Shown: positions 8,783-14,661 of the stretch, piece by piece
How the letters are laid out: every line of letters begins with the position of its first letter
Numbering within the stretch: the first letter of the stretch is position 1
Assembly: GCF_014596975.1 (NCBI RefSeq)
Contig: NZ_JACVXD010000001.1
Location: 430,928 to 494,927 of the forward strand
Reading direction: 5' to 3'
Length of the DNA stretch: 64,000 nt
DNA from: Aestuariibaculum marinum
Lineage (GTDB): Bacteria > Bacteroidota > Bacteroidia > Flavobacteriales > Flavobacteriaceae
Notes under the pieces: generated by a model
What the model was told of the DNA's origin: nothing
The model's database searches: none
Seen by the model: only the letters and a program-made list of their open reading frames with translations
Made by a program: the position numbers and the translations under genes

Positions 8783-8813
8783 AAAAAAGCAGCTTAATAA
8801 AAGCTGCTTTTTT
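8783..8813. terminator. bidirectional rho-independent terminator
   Basis: Perfect 13-bp stem AAAAAAGCAGCTT / AAGCTGCTTTTTT with a 5-nt loop, between the converging 487-aa gene and bcp. Confidence 0.93.
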
Positions 8814-8833
8814 ATAGAATATCATTCTAAAGA

Positions 8834-9289
8834 TTAGGCTTCTAAAATTTGAGCAGCGTGATCTTTAGTTTTCACCTTTTCTATTACACGCTCCACAATA
8901 CCGTTTTCATCAATTAAAAATGTCATGCGATGAATTCCATCGTACTCGCGACCCATAAATTTCTTAGGCCCCCAAACTCCGAAGGTATTAATAACAGTCT
9001 TGTCTTCATCAGCTAGCAACGGAAAGGGGAATTCATATTTGTTTTTAAAATTACTTTGTCGTTTAGCACTATCGGCACTAACTCCCAGTAATTCGTATCC
9101 TTTTTCTTTTAAAACTTCAAAATTATCTTTAAGATTACATGCTTCAGCTGTACAACCTGGCGTGCTCGCTTTCGGATAAAAAAATACGATTAACTTTTTG
9201 CCTTTATAATCACTTAGGGACACTGTGTTTCCTTGCTCATCTACAGAAGTAAAATCTGGAACGGTATCACCTGCTTTTAATGTGTTCAT
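8834..9289 (-). CDS. bcp: thioredoxin-dependent thiol peroxidase (peroxiredoxin BCP/PrxQ)
   Basis: Cytoplasmic peroxiredoxin that reduces hydrogen and alkyl peroxides with electrons from thioredoxin. Seen: AhpC/TSA fold with the BCP signature FFYPKASTPGCTAEACNLKD; peroxidatic Cys46 and resolving Cys51 five residues later, the hallmark of the atypical 2-Cys PrxQ group. The T-x2-C environment is intact, and the C-terminal RMTFLIDENGIVERVIEKVKTKDHA supports a complete protein. Length 151 aa is standard. It is a single gene on the minus strand, divergent from nth. Confidence 0.95.
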   Translation of the reverse strand: MNTLKAGDTVPDFTSVDEQGNTVSLSDYKGKKLIVFFYPKASTPGCTAEACNLKDNFEVLKEKGYELLGVSADSAKRQSNFKNKYEFPFPLLADEDKTVINTFGVWGPKKFMGREYDGIHRMTFLIDENGIVERVIEKVKTKDHAAQILEA

Positions 9290-9344
9290 TTATTTAATTT
9301 TTACAATTTAAAACCATTTCCAAAGTGTAATACAATAGATATAT

Positions 9345-9352
9345 TAACTTTG
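9345..9352 (+). promoter_or_regulatory. -7 promoter element of nth (TAACTTTG)
   Basis: TAACTTTG fits TAnnTTTG and puts transcription initiation near 9359. This excludes the upstream TTG at 9350 as start codon and supports an ATG at 9368 or, more likely, 9377. Confidence 0.65.
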
Positions 9353-9376
9353 CTTTTCTACAAAATTATGCAATTT

Positions 9377-10036
9377 ATGACCAAGGAACAAAAGATTGAA
9401 TTTGTAATAACTACCTTAAAAGAATTATACCCAACCATTCCGGTGCCTTTGGATCATAAAGATCCTTACACCTTATTAATCGCAGTACTAATGTCTGCGC
9501 AAAGTACGGATGTTCGTGTAAATCAAATTACACCTTTATTATTTGAGAAGGCTGATAACCCTTATGATATGGTAAAGTTAACGGTTGAAGAAATTAGAGA
9601 AATTATTAAACCTGTTGGGTTATCACCAATGAAAAGCAAGGGCATTCATGGTTTATCAAAAATACTAATTGAAAAACATAATGGTGAGGTCCCACAGAAT
9701 TTTGAAGATTTAGAAGAGTTACCTGCCGTAGGCCATAAAACAGCTGGCGTTGTCTTGTCGCAAGCCTTTGGTATTCCTGCGTTTCCGGTAGACACGCATA
9801 TTCATCGATTAATGTACCGTTGGAATTTAAGTAACGGTAAAAGTGTTGCGCAAACGGAAAAAGATGCCAAGCGATTATTTCCTATGGAATTATGGAATGA
9901 TTTACATCTTCAAATTATATGGTATGGACGTGAATACTCTCCTGCACGAGGTTGGGATTTAGATAAAGATATTATAACCAAAACCATTGGAAGAAAATCG
10001 GTGATAAACGATTATTATAAAACAAAAAAGTCCTAA
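9377..10036 (+). CDS. nth: endonuclease III-like DNA glycosylase lacking the 4Fe-4S cluster
   Basis: Base-excision-repair glycosylase/AP lyase for oxidised pyrimidines. Seen, numbered from the ATG at 9377: helix-hairpin-helix LPAVGHKTAGVVL with catalytic Lys121, and catalytic Asp139 in PVDTHIHRL. The C-terminus, where E. coli Nth has four Cys binding a 4Fe-4S cluster, reads IIWYGREYSPARGWDLDKD and has no cysteine at all. It is a 219-aa protein with the glycosylase core intact, so probably active but cluster-free. The start at 9377 is chosen because the promoter element lies at 9345-9352 and MTKEQKIEF resembles family starts. It ends inside a terminator hairpin. Confidence 0.9.
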   Translation: MTKEQKIEFVITTLKELYPTIPVPLDHKDPYTLLIAVLMSAQSTDVRVNQITPLLFEKADNPYDMVKLTVEEIREIIKPVGLSPMKSKGIHGLSKILIEKHNGEVPQNFEDLEELPAVGHKTAGVVLSQAFGIPAFPVDTHIHRLMYRWNLSNGKSVAQTEKDAKRLFPMELWNDLHLQIIWYGREYSPARGWDLDKDIITKTIGRKSVINDYYKTKKS

Positions 10037-10053
10037 TTTTCATTAGGACTTTT
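10026..10053 (+). terminator. rho-independent terminator overlapping the nth stop codon
   Basis: Perfect 12-bp stem AAAAGTCCTAAT / ATTAGGACTTTT with TTTC loop; the nth stop codon TAA (10034-10036) lies within the left arm. Confidence 0.9.
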
Positions 10054-10173
10054 CCAACTTAATTCAGAAGCGCTTCAAACTTCTTTTTATTACAATTTAT
10101 AACTTGATAACGTAGTATTTTTTTTGGATTTGTATCGTATTAATTTACAATGTTTTAAAAAACAAAACAGGAC

Positions 10174-10200
10174 ATGCTCGTATTTTTGTTTGTATTTATG
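10174..10200 (-). repeat. inverted repeat partner of 13450-13476
   Basis: The reverse complement of this 27-nt stretch matches 13450-13476 at 23 of 27 positions. It flanks the left side of the defence island. Confidence 0.6.
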
Positions 10201-10243
10201 TCCACTAAAAGACACTTTTCGTGCGTTAAGCGGACATTTTTTT

Positions 10244-10260
10244 CGGGCTTATTTCGGGGA
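10244..10260 (+). repeat. direct repeat CGGG(C/T)TTATTTCGGGGA, left copy
   Basis: CGGGCTTATTTCGGGGA matches 13501-13517 with one difference. GC-richer than its surroundings. Confidence 0.65.
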
Positions 10261-10273
10261 GAATACTAAAATG

Positions 10274-10293
10274 AAATACGAATTAAAATACGA
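10274..10293 (+). repeat. 20-nt direct repeat, left copy
   Basis: AAATACGAATTAAAATACGA is identical to 13453-13472, on the other side of the restriction-modification genes. Confidence 0.7.
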
Positions 10294-10467
10294 AAACGCT
10301 TTCTCAATAAATTGTAGAAGAAAATTCAAATTAATGTATTTAATAAAAACCAAAATTTGTTTAGAATTGTAACTTAAAATCACATTATAACCATTCCTCT
10401 TAATTATTTAACAATAATAAATACAATCAAACATAGGAGAATCCTACAATATCAAGTTTAATCTATA

Positions 10468-11262
10468 TTACATGTTATTTTTTTTAATAAAATTAATACT
10501 ATCCTCTATTTGACTTTCGACTTCTGTTTTAGTTCGATAATCAAGGGGAATTGACATGTAGGTAGATAATTGAAACATGCTAAAATTTAAGTCTAATGCC
10601 CCATCATAGTTTTTAAAACTTGTAATGTTATTTAGGTATTTTATTTTATCTTCAGAATCAATCGTTAAAACATAACCGTATGGAGGAAATGCTATTTCCG
10701 AACAATTTATAGGCTGTCCTCCCTTAAAATCTGCTTTTACCATATGGTTTACATATCTAATATTTTCTGCTCTTGTCAAATATGCAAAAACTTTAAATTT
10801 ATCTGGCAATGTTCTTGTTTCCTTGTTGGAGACAAATTCAGAAAGTTCAGGGTAAGCATCTAAATAGAAGTCTCCATTTATAGCTAAAAACATTGATATT
10901 ATTTGTTTCATTATTTTTAAAGGTTCAATTTGTTTAATTGTATACTTGTGCAAATAAAACTCTCTATCAAGTAAAATCTCAAATCCACCAGTCACCCACC
11001 TCTTGTAAGCTGGCACATATTCTGAACCTAAAAAGCTATTGCATTTTTTACAAAATGAATTAAAACCTATTCCTCCTTGTTTTATTTTTCCTTTTGGGGG
11101 ATTTTTAAAAGGATTTTCATTTTTAAAATAATCTTCAAAAGCGACAGATGCGTATTTAGTATTACTATTAAACGTAGTTTTTGGAGGAACGTGTTCGAAT
11201 GACAACATTGTTTTCTCTCCGCAAAGACGACATTTCCCAGAAATCATTTTATGTCTACCCAT
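10468..11262 (-). CDS. HNH-like zinc-binding protein, putative nuclease
   Basis: Protein with an N-terminal HNH-type treble-clef signature. Numbered from Met at 11262: Cys11-x2-Cys14 (CRLCGEKT), FEHVPPKTTF with His24, and Cys71-x2-Cys74-Asn (CKKCNSFLG), the arrangement typical of HNH endonucleases with a C-x2-C pair on each side. The remaining about 190 residues are not recognised and contain an Asp/Glu-rich core. An upstream in-frame Met at 11292 is possible, but MGRHKMISGKC fits better as a compact start. It lies tail-end in the defence island, same strand as the HTH gene (165 nt apart). A nuclease in phage defence is inferred from fold and neighbours; activity is unproven. Confidence 0.7.
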   Translation of the reverse strand: MGRHKMISGKCRLCGEKTMLSFEHVPPKTTFNSNTKYASVAFEDYFKNENPFKNPPKGKIKQGGIGFNSFCKKCNSFLGSEYVPAYKRWVTGGFEILLDREFYLHKYTIKQIEPLKIMKQIISMFLAINGDFYLDAYPELSEFVSNKETRTLPDKFKVFAYLTRAENIRYVNHMVKADFKGGQPINCSEIAFPPYGYVLTIDSEDKIKYLNNITSFKNYDGALDLNFSMFQLSTYMSIPLDYRTKTEVESQIEDSINFIKKNNM

Positions 11263-11427
11263 GCTTTTTATTTTCGACTTACTGTTAAACAAAAAAAATA
11301 GTAGCGGATTTACACACAGTAATTTTTCACTTCAACACAGATCTTTTTATATATACTTACTTTAGTATTTGTGATTAAACCACTATTACTTTTATAAATT
11401 AGTACCTACTGGCTATTTCCGTTCTGT

Positions 11428-11652
11428 TTAGTTTTCTACGTTGGTATTATCATGCAACAGTTTAGCTACGGACACGCCTAATATTTCCGCAATTTGAAAA
11501 AGTGTTTCTAAAGAGGGTTGCATATCATTCGTACACCATCTTGAAACCGTAGATTTATCTTTGTCAATTTTTTCTGCCAACCATTTACTTGACCTTTCTT
11601 GTTCTACGAGGACGATTTTAATTCTGTTATATTTTTTATTATTGCTTTTCAC
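11428..11652 (-). CDS. small XRE-family HTH regulator, possible restriction-modification controller
   Basis: A 74-aa single-domain Cro/CI-type HTH protein: SSKWLAEKIDKDKSTVSRWC then NDMQPSLETLFQIAEILGVSV (residues about 20-66). It has the size of the controller (C) proteins that time expression of type II restriction systems. It is divergently oriented to the endonuclease gene, with 121 nt between the start codons, which holds the RM promoter. A role as RM regulator is inferred only from position; it could be an independent regulator. Confidence 0.8.
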   Translation of the reverse strand: MKSNNKKYNRIKIVLVEQERSSKWLAEKIDKDKSTVSRWCTNDMQPSLETLFQIAEILGVSVAKLLHDNTNVEN

Positions 11653-11662
11653 GAAAATAAAT

Positions 11663-11693
11663 TTGCGTTTTACGAAACCATCATTTATATTTG
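11663..11693 (+). promoter_or_regulatory. promoter of the restriction-modification operon
   Basis: TTG at 11663-11665, a 20-nt spacer, then TATATTTG at 11686-11693 (TAnnTTTG) 80 nt upstream of the endonuclease ATG. The spacer holds TTTTACGAAA, resembling TTTTCACGAAA at 11647-11657; these could be binding sites of the small HTH protein. Confidence 0.6.
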
Positions 11694-11773
11694 TGAAATA
11701 TATTTAAAATTAGACGGATTTTGCGATTTTAATTGATTTTCTTTGTTTTTGAACAAACGAGAGTTAATATATA

Positions 11774-12334
11774 ATGAGCAAAATTGAAGATAAGTTAAGT
11801 GAAGTTTTAGAGAAATACTCTGAGAATTTCACCACTAAAGTATATAACGATGATTTTAATGATACAGATGTTTTGATGGAAGCATTCGGTATTACACAGG
11901 AATTGAAAAGTGAAAACAAACAATATTGGGGGCGCGAACTTGGTAAGTGTTGGGAAAATCTTTTGAGAGATTTGTTTGAAGCTACTTGTGCAGATTTTGA
12001 ACCGCCCAAAAGATTTGGTACAGATGAACCTGCGGATTTCTTTTGTGGTAAAGACGCTATTGACACGAAATATAGAGTAGGTTCAGGTGATTCAGGAACT
12101 TTGAAAAAATTTGAATCTTATGGTAAATTATTAATAGAAAAAGGATACAGACCCGTCTTTTTGTTTTTAAGAACTGATAATTTGCAGGCAGCATTAACTA
12201 AAATGGATGCTGGTAGTTGGATTAAGTATATGGGTGATGACACGTTTACTTATATAAAAGAAAAAACAGGTTTCGACTTAAAAGAATGGCTTATAAAACT
12301 CAAGAAAGAAGAAACTTTTAAAATTGACAGATAA
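11774..12334 (+). CDS. putative type II restriction endonuclease (PD-(D/E)XK fold)
   Basis: A 186-aa protein directly upstream of a DNA methyltransferase. It has a plausible PD-(D/E)XK catalytic core: Glu61 in CWENLLRDLF, Pro86-Ala-Asp88, then Asp97-Thr-Lys99 in AIDTKYRVGSGDSG, followed by a beta-strand YRPVFLFLRTDNL. This spacing (D, 8 residues, D-x-K) is that of small type II endonucleases. No known recognition family was recognised with certainty. Its stop lies two bases before the methyltransferase ATG, so translation is coupled. Restriction function follows from motif plus neighbour; the target sequence is unknown. Confidence 0.75.
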   Translation: MSKIEDKLSEVLEKYSENFTTKVYNDDFNDTDVLMEAFGITQELKSENKQYWGRELGKCWENLLRDLFEATCADFEPPKRFGTDEPADFFCGKDAIDTKYRVGSGDSGTLKKFESYGKLLIEKGYRPVFLFLRTDNLQAALTKMDAGSWIKYMGDDTFTYIKEKTGFDLKEWLIKLKKEETFKIDR

Positions 12335-12335
12335 T

Positions 12336-13265
12336 ATGTTTGAAATAAATAAGGTTTATTCAGGTGATTGCATTGATGTAATGAAGGAATTCCCTGAAGA
12401 ATCAATTGCTTGCTGCATTACTGACCCACCGTACAACTATGAATTTATTGGTCATAAGTGGGATGATTCTGAAGTCAAAAGAAGGACTAAAAGAGTCAAG
12501 GATAGCAAGACAATGGTTAAGAATATTCCTTATGGAAGTGGTCTTGCTGGTGGTGTAAGAAACGCTAGATGGTACGAAAAAAATCGCAAGAATGATTTAG
12601 ATTATATGAAATGGTGTCAATTATGGACTGATGAATTATTTAGAGTCTGTAAATCAGGTGCCCCTGTCGCTGTTTTTAACAGTAATCGTTCAATAGCACA
12701 CGTTCAAATAGCATTAGAAAATAGTGGGTTTTACACTAGGGATTTATTAGTTTACAGAAGAAATTCTGGAATCCCTAGAGGTCTTAACTTGCAAGGGAAA
12801 CTACATAAATTGGGGCATCCTGATGCTGATAAATGGGAAGGATGGCATAGTGCTTTTAGAAATGAATGGGAAGCCGTGGTAATTGTTCAAAAGCCTTTAA
12901 CAAATAATTATTGGGAAACTTTGCAAAAAAACAATGTAGGTGTTTTTAAAACTGTTAATGATGATGGTACATTCCAATCAAATATCTTAGAAAATTTATC
13001 TAAAAAAGACAAATCCGAGAAATATAGTCATTGTACTGTAAAGCCTCTAGGTCTAATAAAAAAATTGGTCGATACTTTATGTCCACCACATGAAGAAAAT
13101 ATAATTTTCGACCCATTCGCAGGTAGTGGCACAACATTAGTTGCTGCTCAGGATTTAGGGTTCAATTATTTAGGAATTGAGATTGAGGAAAATTATATAC
13201 CAATAATAAATGAAAGATTAGAATCTACTAATCAATTCAAAGAGTTAAATCCATCTCTTTTTTAG
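12336..13265 (+). CDS. DNA methyltransferase, beta-class (N6-adenine or N4-cytosine)
   Basis: Modification enzyme of the adjacent restriction system. Seen: catalytic motif IV TDPPYN at residues 29-34 near the N-terminus and SAM-binding motif I FDPFAGSGTT at 258-267 near the C-terminus, which is the beta-class order (IV before I). Length 309 aa is usual for a type II enzyme. Between them is a variable target-recognition part. An in-frame TTG at 12324 overlaps the endonuclease gene, but the ATG at 12336, one base after that stop, is preferred. DPPY motifs occur in both adenine-N6 and cytosine-N4 enzymes, so the modified base is not settled. Confidence 0.93.
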   Translation: MFEINKVYSGDCIDVMKEFPEESIACCITDPPYNYEFIGHKWDDSEVKRRTKRVKDSKTMVKNIPYGSGLAGGVRNARWYEKNRKNDLDYMKWCQLWTDELFRVCKSGAPVAVFNSNRSIAHVQIALENSGFYTRDLLVYRRNSGIPRGLNLQGKLHKLGHPDADKWEGWHSAFRNEWEAVVIVQKPLTNNYWETLQKNNVGVFKTVNDDGTFQSNILENLSKKDKSEKYSHCTVKPLGLIKKLVDTLCPPHEENIIFDPFAGSGTTLVAAQDLGFNYLGIEIEENYIPIINERLESTNQFKELNPSLF

Positions 13266-13332
13266 AGTTTTTAAACAATAATATTTTTTCGTTTTTTTTG
13301 ACAAACGTTCTTTTAAATTTTAAAGTAAGTAA

Positions 13333-13368
13333 AAACCGTTTTCAAATTAATTTGTTTGAAAACGGTTT
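13333..13368. terminator. rho-independent terminator after the methyltransferase gene
   Basis: Perfect 14-bp inverted repeat AAACCGTTTTCAAA / TTTGAAAACGGTTT with an 8-nt loop, 67 nt downstream of the methyltransferase stop. Confidence 0.8.
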
Positions 13369-13449
13369 AGAACTAAAATAAGAGATTTTATTCTCTTAAA
13401 AACAATTTATAACACTTAAAAAATTTTAATAACACCTTGTATAAGCACA

Positions 13450-13476
13450 CATAAATACGAATTAAAATACGACCAT
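13450..13476 (+). repeat. inverted repeat partner of 10174-10200, includes 20-nt direct repeat
   Basis: 23/27 match to the reverse complement of 10174-10200. Positions 13453-13472 are also an exact direct copy of 10274-10293. A shortened third copy (AAATACGAATTTTG) starts near 13524. Confidence 0.6.
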
Positions 13477-13500
13477 ATTTGTACAAAAAAAATCGGGGCT

Positions 13501-13517
13501 CGGGTTTATTTCGGGGA
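13501..13517 (+). repeat. direct repeat CGGG(C/T)TTATTTCGGGGA, right copy
   Basis: CGGGTTTATTTCGGGGA, 16/17 identical to 10244-10260. With 13450-13476 it forms the right flank of the restriction-modification island. Confidence 0.65.
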
Positions 13518-13549
13518 AAAAATAAATACGAATTTTGTAAGTAACTGAC

Positions 13550-13699
13550 TCAATTTAAATTAGTTAGAAATATCTTTTTTTCATTTAAACTTATAACACT
13601 TAAAGCCTTTGAATAACTTAGAAGAAATTTAACCGTTTCTTCTCGCGGTTCCATTGCATTCGATTTTTTAATAGAATTTTCAGAGTAAAGTTTTGCCAT
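13550..13699 (-). CDS. 49-aa conserved-looking small protein downstream of the sigma factor
   Basis: A short minus-strand frame read directly from the DNA: ATG at 13697-13699, TGA at 13550-13552. It encodes MAKLYSENSIKKSNAMEPRE, then ETVKFLLSYSKALSVISLNE, ending FLTNLN. The central block PREETVKFLLSYSKAL resembles small proteins I recall from other Flavobacteriaceae that end in a similar FLLNYSKSL...LN pattern. It starts 57 nt downstream of the ECF sigma stop on the same strand and may be co-transcribed. No membrane segment or known domain; function unknown. Codon use looks normal for the window. Confidence 0.6.
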   Translation of the reverse strand: MAKLYSENSIKKSNAMEPREETVKFLLSYSKALSVISLNEKKIFLTNLN

Positions 13700-13756
13700 T
13701 ATATTAATTTAAGGATTCATTTAAATTACTAACGTGGCAAAAATCAGTTTATTGCA

Positions 13757-14347
13757 TCAATTCGTTAAAATAATATTATGCTTATCAATTATTTTTCTCA
13801 AGTTGATTAAAGCATATCGCATACGACCTAAGGCCGTATTAATGCTTACCCCTGTTTTATCTGATATTTCTTTAAAGCTTAAATCGTCGTATATACGCAT
13901 TAACAACACTTGCTTTTGGTCATTCGGCAATTCATCAACCAAACGTCTTACATCATTCTCCACTTGTTTTTTTATAATCGTACTTTCTGCGTTTAAACTC
14001 TTGTCGCTCAACACCGAAAAAATATTAAACTCCTCTGTGTTATCAAATTTAGGCATGCGGTTGTTCTTTCTGAAATAATCAATCACAAGATTATGTGATA
14101 TACGCATTACCCATGGTAAAAATTTACCTTCTTCGTTGTAAGCACCTCGCTTTAAAGTGCGAATCACTTTAATAAAGGTATCCTGAAAAATATCTTCAGC
14201 AACATCTCTATCGTATACCTTAGAAAAAATAAAACTGTAAATTTTTTGCTTGTGCCTGTTTATAAGAATTTCCAGGGCACTTTCATCTCCTTTAATGTAG
14301 CTACTAACTAAGACAGCATCTTTTATGTTATCGTATTGCATAATCAT
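13757..14347 (-). CDS. RNA polymerase sigma factor, ECF (sigma-70 family)
   Basis: Sigma factor with region 2 (about residues 22-95: IYSFIFSKVYDRDVAEDIFQDTFIKVIRT and WVMRISHNLVIDYFR) and region 4 HTH (about 135-185: LPNDQKQVLLMRIYDDLSFKEISDKTGVSINTALGRMRYAL). At 196 aa it is ECF-sized. No anti-sigma gene is adjacent, unlike the ECF/anti-sigma/SusC systems of Bacteroides. The position upstream of and divergent to uvrA is common in flavobacteria, so it is probably a general rather than glycan-specific regulator. A 49-codon frame follows it. Either Met1 or Met3 could start translation. Confidence 0.93.
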   Translation of the reverse strand: MIMQYDNIKDAVLVSSYIKGDESALEILINRHKQKIYSFIFSKVYDRDVAEDIFQDTFIKVIRTLKRGAYNEEGKFLPWVMRISHNLVIDYFRKNNRMPKFDNTEEFNIFSVLSDKSLNAESTIIKKQVENDVRRLVDELPNDQKQVLLMRIYDDLSFKEISDKTGVSINTALGRMRYALINLRKIIDKHNIILTN

Positions 14348-14661
14348 TACTTTTTAAGCATAGAAGAAAACTTCCAAGCTTTTGGGGTTATAAATTTTAA
14401 AGTAATGTTATGCTATAGGCAAGTTTATGTTAGTTTGACAAATTGATTAATAGACTCAAATATAACAACAATCGTTCCTAAAACAAAAATAACATGACTT
14501 TTTTTATTGTTAAGCCGATGATTTATTCCTTTTTTATCATAAAAATCTAATTTTCAATCAATATTTTATTATAAATACCTAGGATAATTTCATTTAAAGC
14601 AGATTATATTTAACAGAATAAATACTTTAGTATCTTTGCGAAATCATTCCTTTTAAGATCT
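14348..14661. promoter_or_regulatory. divergent promoter region between sigma factor and uvrA
   Basis: Non-coding, AT-rich. For uvrA a -7 element TATCTTTG lies at 14631-14638, 24 nt upstream of the ATG; no convincing TTG at -33. No LexA-like palindrome was noticed. Confidence 0.5.

Larger units (their letters stand above)
10054..10467. other. non-coding left flank of the restriction-modification island
   Basis: No credible gene. AT-rich DNA holding a segment (10174-10200) that is an imperfect inverted copy of 13450-13476, a 17-nt repeat at 10244-10260 and a 20-nt repeat at 10274-10293. An 82-codon open frame at 10124-10372 spans these repeats and has unlikely composition. Confidence 0.6.

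Noticed and set aside
9350..9376. Upstream TTG start for nth at 9350 and the in-between ATG at 9368.
   Set aside because: The TTG lies in the -7 promoter element; the ATG at 9368 would give only three extra residues, so 9377 is preferred, without certainty.
10124..10372. An 82-codon open frame on the plus strand left of the defence island.
   Set aside because: It spans the flanking repeats, has an unlikely amino-acid composition (FKKQNRTCSYFCLYLCPLK) and no recognisable start or conserved block.
10434..10446. TAGGAGAATCCTA short hairpin downstream of the HNH gene.
   Set aside because: Only a 5-bp stem with no T-run; not a convincing terminator.
12324..12335. TTG start at 12324 for the methyltransferase.
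   Set aside because: It overlaps the endonuclease gene; the ATG at 12336 follows that stop closely and gives a normal family N-terminus.
13757..14347. The ECF sigma factor as regulator of the SusC/SusD system.
   Set aside because: No anti-sigma gene is adjacent, the SusC lacks the signalling domain used by such systems, and the gene is 6 kb away next to uvrA.
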